Positions 1-7,002 of a DNA stretch of 32,560 bases are shown here, in pieces. Position 1 is the stretch's first letter; each line of letters begins with the position of its first letter. Source of the DNA: Phaeodactylibacter sp. (GTDB lineage: Bacteria > Bacteroidota > Bacteroidia > Chitinophagales > Saprospiraceae); the NCBI GenBank assembly GCA_024102975.1, contig JAGFJD010000258.1, positions 1 to 32,560 of the forward strand. Direction: 5' to 3'. The position numbers were made by a program, and so were the translations under genes. The notes beneath the pieces were generated by a model that was not told where the DNA came from, made no database searches, and worked only from the letters and a program-made list of their open reading frames with translations.

Positions 1-1
1 A

Positions 2-1828
2 CAGGAAGAAGTAACCATAAAGTTCGCCGGCGATTCGGGCGACGGGATGCAGCTGACGGGTACGTTGTTCACCGACAACACGGCCCTGAGCGGCAGCGAC
101 CTGGCGACCTTCCCCGACTTCCCGGCGGAAATCCGCGCCCCGCAGGGCACCCTGGCCGGCGTGTCGGGCTTCCAGCTGCATTTCGGCAGCCGGGAAATCC
201 TCACCCCGGGCGACGAATACGACGTGCTGGTGGCCATGAACGCCGCCGCCCTGAAAGCCAACCTGGACAGGATGGAACCCGGCAGCACCGTGATCGTCAA
301 TACCGACGGGTTCGACAAGAAAAACCTGCGCCTGGCCAGGTACGCCGAAGAGCAGAACCCCCTGGAAGACGGCACCCTCGACGGCTTCGAAGTGTACGAA
401 ATCCCCGTCGCCAAACTCACCCGCGAAGCCCTGAAAGGATCCCCGCTGAGCACCAAGGAGAAAGACCTGGTCAAGAACATGTTCGTCCTGGGCTTCCTCT
501 ACTGGCGCTACAACCGGCAGATGGATTCGACCATCGAATACCTCAGCGCCAAATTCGGGCGCAAGCCGGACATCCTCGACGCCAACATCGCCGTGCTCAA
601 AGCGGGCTACCACTACGGCGAGACGACCGAAACCTTCACTACCCGCTACGACGTGAAGGCGGCGCCCCTGGAACAGGGCACCTACCGCAACGTCATGGGC
701 AACGAAGCCCTGGTCATCGGCCTGATCACCGCCGCCCGGAAGGCGGGCCTGCCACTCTTTTACGGCAGCTACCCGATCACCCCGGCCTCCGACGTGCTGC
801 ACGGGCTGGCCCAGTACAAGCACTTCGGCGTGCGCACCTTCCAGGCCGAAGACGAGATCGCCGCTATCTGCGCCGCCATCGGGGCGGCCTATGGCGGCAA
901 CCTGGCGGTGACCGGCACCTCCGGCCCGGGCATGGCCCTGAAGACGGAAGCTATGGGCCTGGCCCTCATGCTGGAACTGCCCCTGCTGATCTGCAACATA
1001 CAGCGCGGCGGTCCCTCCACCGGCCTGCCGACCAAAACCGAACAGTCGGACCTGCTGCAGGCCCTCTACGGGCGCAACGGCGAAAGCCCCCTGCCGGTGA
1101 TCTCCGCCAGCTCGCCGGCCGATTGCTTCGAGGCCACCTTCGAAGCCGCCCGCATCGCCCTGCAGCACATGACGCCGGTCATCCTGCTCAGCGACGGATA
1201 TATCGCCAACGGGGCGGAACCCTGGAAGTTCCCCAAAGCCGAAGATATCCCCGAGATAAAAACTGAATTCAAAAAGCTCCCGGAAAACGGAGAACCCTTC
1301 CTGCCTTACGGCCGCGACGAACGCTTCGTGCGCGAATGGGCCATCCCCGGCACCAGGGGCCTGGCGCACCGCATCGGCGGCCTGGAAAAACAGGCGGGCA
1401 CCGGCGAGGTGTCCTATGACCCGGCCAACCACGAATACATGGTCAAGGTCCGGGAAGCCAAAGTGGAAAAGATCGCCGACTTTATCCCGCAACAGGAGCT
1501 AACCGCCGGGCCGGAAAAGGGCCGGGCACTCTTCCTGGGCTGGGGATCCACCTACGGCGTGATCCGCTCCGTAGTGCAGAGCCTGCTGGATGAAGGGTAC
1601 GAAGTGGCGCACGCCCACCTGCGGCACCTGCGCCCCTTCCCGCGCAACCTGGGGGCTATGCTCGACAATTACGAAACCATCATCATCCCGGAGATCAACA
1701 ACGGACAGTTGTCGAAGGTCATACGAGAGAAATTCCTGCGGGAGGTAGTGCCTTATAATAAGATACAGGGGGTGCCAATCACCAAAGCGGAGCTGAGGGA
1801 TTTTGCGAAGCAGGTTTTGGGGCAGTAA
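2..1828 (+). CDS. korA: 2-oxoacid:ferredoxin oxidoreductase subunit alpha, 5' partial
   Basis: Alpha (fused gamma-alpha) subunit of a 2-oxoglutarate/2-oxoacid:acceptor oxidoreductase, which with KorB interconverts 2-oxoglutarate and succinyl-CoA using ferredoxin. The frame is open to the left edge: codons from base 2 read QEEVTIKFAGDSGDG before the first ATG at 47, and GDSGDGMQLTG is the usual start of the gamma domain, so the true start lies just outside the window and 47 is not the start. About 608 residues are visible. The gamma domain covers roughly the first 200. The pyrimidine-binding alpha domain follows, with YPITPASD, EDEIAA and GTSGPGMALKTEA motifs, then a C-terminal transketolase-like domain (HLRHLRPFP). 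The stop is TAA at 1826-1828. korB follows 285 bases downstream on the same strand. Substrate specificity (2-oxoglutarate versus another 2-oxoacid) is inferred from family resemblance only. Confidence 0.93.
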   Translation, partial: QEEVTIKFAGDSGDGMQLTGTLFTDNTALSGSDLATFPDFPAEIRAPQGTLAGVSGFQLHFGSREILTPGDEYDVLVAMNAAALKANLDRMEPGSTVIVNTDGFDKKNLRLARYAEEQNPLEDGTLDGFEVYEIPVAKLTREALKGSPLSTKEKDLVKNMFVLGFLYWRYNRQMDSTIEYLSAKFGRKPDILDANIAVLKAGYHYGETTETFTTRYDVKAAPLEQGTYRNVMGNEALVIGLITAARKAGLPLFYGSYPITPASDVLHGLAQYKHFGVRTFQAEDEIAAICAAIGAAYGGNLAVTGTSGPGMALKTEAMGLALMLELPLLICNIQRGGPSTGLPTKTEQSDLLQALYGRNGESPLPVISASSPADCFEATFEAARIALQHMTPVILLSDGYIANGAEPWKFPKAEDIPEIKTEFKKLPENGEPFLPYGRDERFVREWAIPGTRGLAHRIGGLEKQAGTGEVSYDPANHEYMVKVREAKVEKIADFIPQQELTAGPEKGRALFLGWGSTYGVIRSVVQSLLDEGYEVAHAHLRHLRPFPRNLGAMLDNYETIIIPEINNGQLSKVIREKFLREVVPYNKIQGVPITKAELRDFAKQVLGQ

Positions 1829-1843
1829 AGACTTGACAAGTTT
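1829..1843. repeat. 15-mer shared with the hairpin at 7464-7500
   Basis: The 15 bases directly after the korA stop, agacttgacaagttt, are identical to one arm of the perfect hairpin at 7464-7500. Here only one arm is present, so it cannot fold by itself. It may be half of a dispersed palindromic repeat or a remnant of one. Confidence 0.5.
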
Positions 1844-1917
1844 ACCGGTGGCTGCGGGACTGGCAGCAAAACGAGATTTATGGAGAAGTTACTGTTAAAT
1901 TACCAATAAATTTGGAG

Positions 1918-2055
1918 TGTTCGCGAGCGTCTATAAGACGCGATGCGGGGCAACCTACCAGTCTCCGACTGGCGTAAGTTAACCTCCTTTGCGGCTCGCG
2001 CAAGTCTGGAGACTTGCTGATTATGCCGCATCGAGGCTACAGCCTCTCGCGAACA
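1918..2055. repeat. multi-branched palindromic element between korA and korB
   Basis: Nested inverted repeats. The outer arms are tgttcgcgag (1918-1927) and ctcgcgaaca (2046-2055). The second pair is cgatgcgg (1941-1948) and ccgcatcg (2026-2033). Between outer and inner arms sit hairpins cgtct-ata-agacg (1928-1940) and aggct-ac-agcct (2034-2045). Inside are ccagtc-tcc-gactgg (1958-1972) and gcaagtct-gg-agacttgc (2000-2017). The result is a four-hairpin tree. It has no coding potential and no T-tract. It resembles REP/BIME-type intergenic repeats; a structured RNA in the korAB transcript is the alternative. Confidence 0.75.
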
Positions 2056-2113
2056 TTACGTAATATAATTGTCTACCCCTGCCAAGCCTTGACATCCAAA
2101 TTTTGAAAAAACT

Positions 2114-3154
2114 ATGTCGACAACAAACGGAACCATACCATTGGCCGCCAAAGATTTCGCCACCGACCAGGACGTGCGCTGGTGCCCGGGCTGCGGGGAT
2201 TATTCCATCCTCAAGCAGGTGCAGACGGTATTCGCCGAGCTGGGCCTCGACCGCGACCAGGTGGCCATCATTTCCGGCATCGGATGCTCTTCCCGGTTTC
2301 CGTATTACATGGAAACCTATGGCATGCACTCCATCCACGGGCGCGCCACAGCGGTGGCCTCCGGCCTGAAAATGGCCAACCCGGACCTGCACGTCTGGGT
2401 GATCACCGGCGACGGCGACGGGCTGTCCATCGGCGGCAACCACCTGCTGCACCTGCTGCGGCGCAATTTCAACGTCAACGTCCTGCTCTTCAACAACCAG
2501 ATCTATGGCCTGACCAAAGGGCAGTACTCGCCGACTTCCGAAGAGCACAAGGTGACCAAATCGACCCCCCTCGGCTCGCTCGACCACCCGGTCAACCCGC
2601 TGGCCTTCGCCCTCGGCGCCGAAGGGACTTTCGTAGCCCGCGCTATGGACCGCGACCCGAAACACCTCAAGGAAATGATCCGCCGCTGCCACGAACACCA
2701 GGGAACTTCCTTCCTGGAAATCTACCAGAATTGCAACATCTTTAACGACGGCGCCTTCTTCGCCTTCACCGATAAGGAAACCAAACCCGAAACAACCGTC
2801 TTCCTGGAGCACGGCCAGCCCCTGCGCTTCGGCAAAAATATGGAAAAGGGCATCCGACTCGATTGCTTCCGCCCCCGGGTGGTCGACCTGGAAAAGGACG
2901 GCTACTCTCCCGGCGACCTGTGGATACACGACGAGACGGATATCTACAAAGCGCACGCCCTGGCCCGCTTCTTCGACCTGCCCGGGCAGCAGGCAGGGGA
3001 GGCCCTGCCGCGCCCCTTCGGCGTGCTCTACGCCGCCGAGCGCCCTTGCTACGAAGACCTGCTTTACGGCCAATTGAAGGAGGCCGTCGGCAGGAAAGGG
3101 GAGGGGAATCTGGATGAACTGCTGGCGGGGGGGACGACGTGGGAGATTGGGTGA
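2114..3154 (+). CDS. korB: 2-oxoacid:ferredoxin oxidoreductase subunit beta
   Basis: The 346-residue thiamine-diphosphate-binding beta subunit partnering KorA. Visible motifs: WCPGCGDYSIL near the N terminus, GIGCSSRFP, the HGRA segment, and the ThDP/Mg motif GDGDGLSIGGNH with a following NNQIYGLTKGQYSP. The C-terminal part carries the usual beta-subunit tail. The length is normal for this family. The ATG at 2114 (MSTTNGTIPLAAKDF) precedes the conserved domain by a typical short leader. No clear promoter was recognised in the 285-base gap. The gap holds the palindromic element, so cotranscription with korA is likely but not demonstrated. A long minus-strand ORF opposite this gene is a shadow. 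Confidence 0.94.
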   Translation: MSTTNGTIPLAAKDFATDQDVRWCPGCGDYSILKQVQTVFAELGLDRDQVAIISGIGCSSRFPYYMETYGMHSIHGRATAVASGLKMANPDLHVWVITGDGDGLSIGGNHLLHLLRRNFNVNVLLFNNQIYGLTKGQYSPTSEEHKVTKSTPLGSLDHPVNPLAFALGAEGTFVARAMDRDPKHLKEMIRRCHEHQGTSFLEIYQNCNIFNDGAFFAFTDKETKPETTVFLEHGQPLRFGKNMEKGIRLDCFRPRVVDLEKDGYSPGDLWIHDETDIYKAHALARFFDLPGQQAGEALPRPFGVLYAAERPCYEDLLYGQLKEAVGRKGEGNLDELLAGGTTWEIG

Positions 3155-3310
3155 GTTTTTGGGGGGAATTATAGGGCCCATCCTTGCTCTGGCCTTGATG
3201 TAATACTCGCGTTGGGCCGGGCTTTGGCTCCTTTGCAAAATGAGCAAATGGTGCCCCCAGGGAATTTCTGCAACAGCTTGTCGCAGATTTGGTGAATCTT
3301 TATACGTTCT

Positions 3311-3736
3311 TTACCTCACCTTCGAAGCGCCTTCCTTCTCCATCGCCGTACCCAAAGCCAGCGCCTTTTTCACCGCAGGCAGCAATTCCTCTTTTCCTGC
3401 CTCCACTGGCTTGCCGAACAGCCCGCTCTTATTTACAGGCGTAACGGTATACCTCCCATTCTCCTCTGTAATGTCAGCGCCAATGCCTAGTTCCCGGTGG
3501 GATTTTATTCCCAGGGCCCGGTAATAGGCTTTTTCCTCTTCCCTGGTGAGCGCCCGGCGCGGTACGCCGCTCCTGGAATGGGTGAAAGCTTCAAAAAGGG
3601 CGCGCTCGAACACCTCGTCCGTTACATCCGGTTCGAGGATGGTATAGGGACCGGTGGCCATGCCAAGCCCGTCGGACGTAAATTCGAGGGGGTGCAGGCG
3701 GATTTTGTCGCTGAGGAAGATGTTGATGCCTTTCAT
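3311..3736 (-). CDS. probable immunity protein for the adjacent CdiA-CT-like toxin
   Basis: A 141-residue soluble protein without signal peptide or TM segment (MKGINIFLSDKIRLHPLEF...). The ATG at 3736 lies one base after the TAG stop of the toxin gene (3738-3740). I prefer it to an in-frame TTG at 3748, which would overlap the toxin. The tight toxin-then-small-soluble-protein arrangement is the classic toxin/immunity order of polymorphic toxin and contact-dependent inhibition (CDI) loci, and the protein has the size of CdiI proteins. The IRLHPLEFTSDGLGMATG region reminds me of CDI immunity proteins paired with this nuclease class, but I cannot verify that. The immunity role is therefore inferred mainly from context. 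The stop is TAA at 3311-3313. It is the last gene of the cluster. Confidence 0.62.
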   Translation of the reverse strand: MKGINIFLSDKIRLHPLEFTSDGLGMATGPYTILEPDVTDEVFERALFEAFTHSRSGVPRRALTREEEKAYYRALGIKSHRELGIGADITEENGRYTVTPVNKSGLFGKPVEAGKEELLPAVKKALALGTAMEKEGASKVR

Positions 3737-3737
3737 G

Positions 3738-4223
3738 CTACATTTCAATTATTCTTACCGTGATGTTGTTGAGGCGGCCGTACTCAACCGCTTCCTCCAG
3801 AAGCTTTTTCTGCTCCGGGCTTGCCCTGCCTTTTGGGATGACTACCTCCAGTTCTTTTTTTGCCGTCCCGGGTACTCTACGCAAGCCTCTGGTGGCCCCA
3901 TCGAAATCGATGAGTTTGTTAATATACTGTTTTACCTTCGAAAGAAGTTTCTTTCCCCGGTAAGTTTTTTGGGTCAGGTCAATGGATTTTACACTGATCG
4001 CCGTTCCGTTTCTGTATATATCGACTACGGGAAAATTCCCGGGGAGACGGTCGGGCCCGGCCCGGATGATCTCGATCTCCGTCCCGCGTTTAACCGGCGG
4101 GAGCTTCCATACCTTTGAAACGCTCTTACCGGACAGGCGGGGCATTTGTTTGACCAAAAACCGGCCGGCCACAGGAAAGGCTCCTATGATGACAACCAGA
4201 AGCCTCAGGAGAAGCTTCTTCAT
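3738..4223 (-). CDS. free-standing CdiA-CT-type endonuclease toxin with N-terminal membrane/signal segment
   Basis: A 161-residue protein in two parts. Residues 1-24 (KKLLLRLLVVIIGAFPVAG) form a basic, hydrophobic signal or anchor segment. Residues about 44-161 match the pattern I know from CdiA C-terminal (CdiA_C, PD-(D/E)XK-like) nuclease toxins: KRGTEIE, a short loop, LPGNFPVVDIYRNGTAISVKSIDL, a basic helical stretch ending YINKLIDFDG, and a tail ELEVVIPKGRASPEQKKLLEEAVEYG...ITVRIIEM. Putative catalytic positions are E49/E51, D68 and the S77-x-K79 pair, all present, so the domain looks intact. Normally this domain sits at the C terminus of huge CdiA/Rhs/YD-repeat proteins; here it is a short independent gene. 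An in-frame stop lies only 12 codons upstream of the ATG, arguing against a simple 3' fragment of a longer ORF. The immunity candidate begins one base after its stop. Nuclease activity is inferred. Confidence 0.72.
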   Translation of the reverse strand: MKKLLLRLLVVIIGAFPVAGRFLVKQMPRLSGKSVSKVWKLPPVKRGTEIEIIRAGPDRLPGNFPVVDIYRNGTAISVKSIDLTQKTYRGKKLLSKVKQYINKLIDFDGATRGLRRVPGTAKKELEVVIPKGRASPEQKKLLEEAVEYGRLNNITVRIIEM

Positions 4224-4265
4224 AGCTGCACCGGTTGGTTCCAGGCAAATAATAAACTACCTGTA

Positions 4266-4436
4266 TCAGACTTCGCGTTTGATACGGTCCTGCAAAAAAG
4301 GCCTGTTGAGTTTGGTTTCAATCGGGCACTTGCCGGCATACAGCAGTACCCCTCGTTGCAAAAGCGGACAATTTCTTTTACATTCGCCATAGCAATTATG
4401 CTTAGTGGGGACGGATCGGTTGTACTCAGTTTCCAC
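4266..4436 (-). CDS. possible 56-residue Cys-containing peptide
   Basis: A small ORF starting at GTG 4436 and ending at TGA 4266-4268, between the RHH gene (33 bases upstream) and the toxin gene (42 bases downstream), on the same strand. The product contains NCYGECKRNCPLL and a fourth Cys in YAGKCPIETKL, ending LQDRIKREV. It has no signal peptide. The composition is protein-like (charged C terminus, spaced cysteines), but there is no ATG and no homologue that I recognise. It could be a real member of the operon or a chance open frame. Confidence 0.33.
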   Translation of the reverse strand: METEYNRSVPTKHNCYGECKRNCPLLQRGVLLYAGKCPIETKLNRPFLQDRIKREV

Positions 4437-4469
4437 CCTGAAACCGGCCGTCCCCCAATTAAAAAATCC

Positions 4470-4664
4470 TTACTTTTTCTTCTTCCCGGCTACTACTCCG
4501 TAGTGCTTTTTCAGGATCGAATTAATGATAAAGGATGTTGAACGCTCTTGTTCCTCAGCATCCCCCTCCACCAATTCTTTCACCTGCTTGTCCAGATAAA
4601 TGGTTGTTGAAACGCCTTTCTGGCCTTTTCCGCCTGGATCTTTTCTTTTTTCATCCTGCGGCAT
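4470..4664 (-). CDS. small ribbon-helix-helix-like protein
   Basis: A 64-residue, highly charged protein with a lysine-rich C terminus (AGKKKK). Residues 17-55 fit a ribbon-helix-helix fold: a short beta strand GVSTTIYLD, helix KQVKELVEGDAEEQE, then STSFIINSILKKHYG, where the ST-x-FI-x-x-(S/A)-x-x segment is typical of the second helix in CopG/Arc-type regulators and antitoxins. The N terminus (PQDEKRKDPGGKGQK) is disordered. It starts at ATG 4662-4664. It is the first gene of the minus-strand run towards the toxin and immunity genes, and could autoregulate that cluster; this is inference. A TATATTTG element 20 bases upstream could be its promoter -7 box. Confidence 0.6.
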   Translation of the reverse strand: MPQDEKRKDPGGKGQKGVSTTIYLDKQVKELVEGDAEEQERSTSFIINSILKKHYGVVAGKKKK

Positions 4665-4683
4665 AAGTTGGGTTTGTCTGATA

Positions 4684-4691
4684 CAAATATA
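4684..4691 (-). promoter_or_regulatory. candidate Bacteroidota -7 box upstream of the RHH/toxin cluster
   Basis: On the minus strand this reads TATATTTG, a match to the Bacteroidota primary-sigma -7 consensus TAnnTTTG, with the RHH ATG 20 bases downstream. No TTG -33 element is present at 19-21 bases, so the assignment is weak. Confidence 0.4.
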
Positions 4692-4840
4692 GGATTTATA
4701 ATAGAATGTGTTAGAAATTAGGTGGAGGTAATTTTAGGTAATTTCAGGGGCGATTGGGCGACAAGCCAGGAGAGCATGATAGCAGAGTCCTCTTTCCACC
4801 GTACTGTGTATTTACTATGTATTCCTCCTACTCTACCCTA

Positions 4841-5953
4841 CTAAAATTCAGGTAGTGGTAAATTGTTAGGATTTATTTGCATCCAACGCAGGAATCGGAT
4901 CACCAAATCGAGGAACAACTGAAAATTTCGTTTCCAAACTCTTCGTAATCCCTCCCTGACGATGTCGATTCCCTTGCGCGAGAAGCTGTTTTCTTTGTAG
5001 CCGTGGTTTTTTACCGGGATAGTTCTGCCTCGCAGGTGTTCATGTAGTCCAATATTGGCTACAATAGCATAGGCGATGCAAACCAAGGCCACCAGTTTCT
5101 TGAGTTTGTCTAAGTCGTTGAGGTGGGTGGACTCCAAATCAAAGCCTCGCTTCTTCACGTTCTGGAAAAAACATTCGATTCGCCAACGCTTCTTGTATAG
5201 CTGTGCTAAGAACTCCGCCTTGGCAGTACCGAATAGAAACAGCAAATCGCCATCCTTAAGGCGTTTGGCATACAGGTTCCCCCAAATGCCGTCGACCATA
5301 CAACTGCTTAGGCGCAATGTTTTTCGGCCTTGCAGCAATTCCTCAACCGTATGGACGTACTCGTTAATCCCCGCCTGACGGGTGATTTTATGGTGCTTTG
5401 GCACACGCACACAAAAATGGATACCTTGATCTTTTAGGAACTTAAGCCAACGATGGCCGATAAACTCCCGGTCGCCAAGGAACAGCCCGATGCGCCCAGC
5501 TAATAGCCTGATGCACTTTTTGAGCAGGCTGATCCGGTCAGTTGTATTAGAGTTGCCACTATTATTATCCAGCAACTCCCAGTACAAGGGTACGGTAATG
5601 TGCTTACAACGCACTACTATCATCAGGATATTGACTTGACATTTGCCAAAGTCCCATTCGGTCCGGTCTATACATAAGGTTACTTTCCCTCTTTTGGGCA
5701 AGAACATGGCTAACAATATGGTCAACTGCTCATAGTCAAGCGATACCTCCCGGAAGAAATCTTGTATCCTAACCTCATTCGAAGAGGCTTTGGCCTCGTC
5801 GTTGAGTGCTTGGGCTATCTCACAAAATTGCACCGAACGCGTTTTGATCATCGCCAGAACAAATAGCACAATGAATTTCTTGTGTGCCAGGTTCTTGACG
5901 ATTGGCGCCTTGTCCAAAATAGCCGTAACTTCGGCGCAGCAATATTGCTTCAT
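4841..5953 (-). CDS. IS4-family transposase (DDE, YREK motif)
   Basis: A 370-residue transposase that appears full length and uninterrupted. The catalytic triad is visible as D96 (CIDRTEWDFG), D161 (FLGDREFIG) and E260 within YKKRWRIECFFQNVKKRG. The latter fits the IS4 signature Y-(2)-R-(3)-E-(6)-K exactly (Y253, R256, E260, K267). It starts at ATG 5951-5953 and ends at a TAG inside the left terminal inverted repeat, so the element's end supplies the stop codon. The gene has lower GC than the neighbouring korAB and PKD genes, consistent with acquisition. A 10-bp inverted repeat (cataaggaag at 5951-5960, cttccttatg at 5999-6008) brackets the likely promoter and start, and could limit read-through or translation. 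Confidence 0.9.
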   Translation of the reverse strand: MKQYCCAEVTAILDKAPIVKNLAHKKFIVLFVLAMIKTRSVQFCEIAQALNDEAKASSNEVRIQDFFREVSLDYEQLTILLAMFLPKRGKVTLCIDRTEWDFGKCQVNILMIVVRCKHITVPLYWELLDNNSGNSNTTDRISLLKKCIRLLAGRIGLFLGDREFIGHRWLKFLKDQGIHFCVRVPKHHKITRQAGINEYVHTVEELLQGRKTLRLSSCMVDGIWGNLYAKRLKDGDLLFLFGTAKAEFLAQLYKKRWRIECFFQNVKKRGFDLESTHLNDLDKLKKLVALVCIAYAIVANIGLHEHLRGRTIPVKNHGYKENSFSRKGIDIVREGLRRVWKRNFQLFLDLVIRFLRWMQINPNNLPLPEF

Positions 5954-6017
5954 AAGGAAGTTCGTTCGTTTTTTATGTTTCGCAACACAAAAATGACGCT
6001 TCCTTATGTTTTTTTGT

Positions 6018-6212
6018 AACCCTATGCGGATACAGGGCTAAAAAGCCCTGCCCCAAAGGGGGCCGCCATGTGGAAGGGGCGAAACAAGCATGGTGTCGCC
6101 CTTACAGGGCTCAAACCGCCTTCCATTGTGTTCCTGGGGCGTTGCCCCAGGCAATGATCTTTCACCCCTGCGGGGTTTTGCAGCCATTTAGCCTTGGATT
6201 CGCATAACCCTC
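6018..6212. repeat. cluster of GC-rich hairpins inside the IS right end
   Basis: Several short palindromes in a row: cagggct-aaaa-agccctg (6033-6050), gccct-tac-agggc (6098-6110), cctggggc-gtt-gccccagg (6133-6151) and acccc-tgc-ggggt (around 6164-6176). The cluster is loosely bounded by tatgcggat and attcgcata in inverted orientation. It has no ORF. The style resembles dispersed palindromic repeats of environmental Bacteroidota. Whether it belongs to the IS or inserted into it is undetermined. Confidence 0.55.
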
Positions 6213-6226
6213 TAACTTTTTAGTAG

Positions 6227-6547
6227 GGTAGAGTACCGCCAGGTTTCCCCTTTATACAAAAATATGGCAGGAGAGTAGAAATACACCGAAATCATCAATC
6301 CACCCTGTATGAAGACGCCATTGCCTACGCTGTGAAAAACCTGGCCATTGAATTGGACATTGACGTAGAAACCTACGATCTTTCCCTTGAGGATTATGTG
6401 GCGATCGTGGAAGCGGCGGAACAGAAATTCAGTAACTGCCAGCAGTACCGTTTATATCCATTAGCGCCAAGGCCTTATTCGTGTTACACTAGTACCTCCC
6501 GGCCGACGGTTATTCTGCATCCGGGGCAGACCTTCAAGATCGGGTAG
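6227..6547 (+). pseudogene. fragment of a hypothetical gene, possibly truncated by the IS
   Basis: The frame opens inside the right terminal repeat of the IS and runs to TAG 6545-6547. The first start-like codon is GTG 6332, giving 71 residues. The protein-like part extends upstream of that codon (LYEDAIAYAVKNLAIELDIDVETYDLSLEDYVAIVEAAEQKF), so the 5' end was probably lost when the IS inserted. The C-terminal half (YPLAPRPYSCYTSTSRP...) is less protein-like. Beyond the TAG the same frame stays open to 6766. Family unknown. Confidence 0.35.
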
Positions 6548-6583
6548 ACCTGTGGGGATCAAAAGTCGAGGTATGGGTCTGAA

Positions 6584-6766
6584 TTGCCAGAGCCGGGCCT
6601 GAAATACTTTGAAGAATTTGAAGGTAATATTTTTGAAGTTCTGGTGGCTGAATATGTTAAATTGGTGCTCTTCAGAGTCAGTCCTGAAAGAAAAGAGATC
6701 ATAAAAAACAACCAACTCTCCGAAACGGAAATGCAACTCCCGCCGGGGAATAAAATCCTGAAATGA
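6584..6766 (+). CDS. small hypothetical protein, overlapping the next gene by ATGA
   Basis: A 60-residue acidic protein (PEPGLKYFEEFEGNIFEVLVAEYVKLVLFRV...LPPGNKILK). Only a TTG start (6584) is available. The same frame is open back to the TAG at 6545, so it may instead be the 3' part of a broken longer gene that includes the preceding fragment. Its TGA stop overlaps the next ATG in an ATGA arrangement (6763-6766), which supports translational coupling and argues that this stretch was genuinely translated. No recognised domain. Confidence 0.4.
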   Translation: MPEPGLKYFEEFEGNIFEVLVAEYVKLVLFRVSPERKEIIKNNQLSETEMQLPPGNKILK

Positions 6767-6999
6767 TCATGATATCCGTTTTCGTAAATAAGGAAACCGA
6801 TGAAGCTACCATGAAGCTTTACCATATATTGGATGGCCTCAACCTGCCGGATAATGTCAATATTACCATCAATAATTTAAAAGGCGCGAAAAGCGGCATC
6901 CTCCGGGAAGATGGCAAAGTGGTGGATATCTCGCTGGCCAATTGCTATACCCTGGAGGATGTAGTGCGGGAACTGGTGGGTTTAGTGGCGGAACAATAA
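6763..6999 (+). CDS. small hypothetical protein
   Basis: A 78-residue soluble acidic protein, MIMISVFVNKETDEATMKLYHILDGLNLP...VVRELVGLVAEQ, with no signal or TM segment. The start is ATG 6763, overlapping the stop of the preceding ORF; an alternative start is ATG 6769 (MISVFVNK). It has alternating strand/helix character (ISVFVNK, VNITINNLKG, KVVDISLA, LEDVVRELVGLV). It converges with the lipoprotein gene, leaving three bases between stops (6999 and 7003). I do not recognise the family. Confidence 0.6.
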   Translation: MIMISVFVNKETDEATMKLYHILDGLNLPDNVNITINNLKGAKSGILREDGKVVDISLANCYTLEDVVRELVGLVAEQ

Positions 7000-7002
7000 A
7001 GC

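Larger units (their letters stand above)
4829..6235 (-). mobile_element. IS4-family insertion sequence, about 1407 bp
   Basis: Bounded by perfect 18-bp terminal inverted repeats, tactctaccctactaaaa at 4829-4846 and ttttagtagggtagagta at 6218-6235. It encloses one DDE transposase gene (4841-5953, minus strand), whose TAG stop lies inside the left terminal repeat. About 265 bases separate the transposase start from the right end and contain a cluster of short GC-rich hairpins. No convincing target-site duplication flanks the element (left flank ...attcctcc, right flank ccgccagg...), which suggests an old insertion or rearranged flanks. Confidence 0.85.

Noticed and set aside
2021..3247. 408-codon minus-strand ORF opposite korB
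   Set aside because: korB on the plus strand has all ThDP-binding motifs; this frame is a GC-driven shadow.
3982..4541. Plus-strand ORFs opposite the toxin and RHH genes
   Set aside because: No domain or compositional support; the minus strand gives the coherent gene cluster.
4815..6245. Target-site duplication around the IS
   Set aside because: Flanks tattcctcc and ccgccaggt do not match over a useful length; not claimed.
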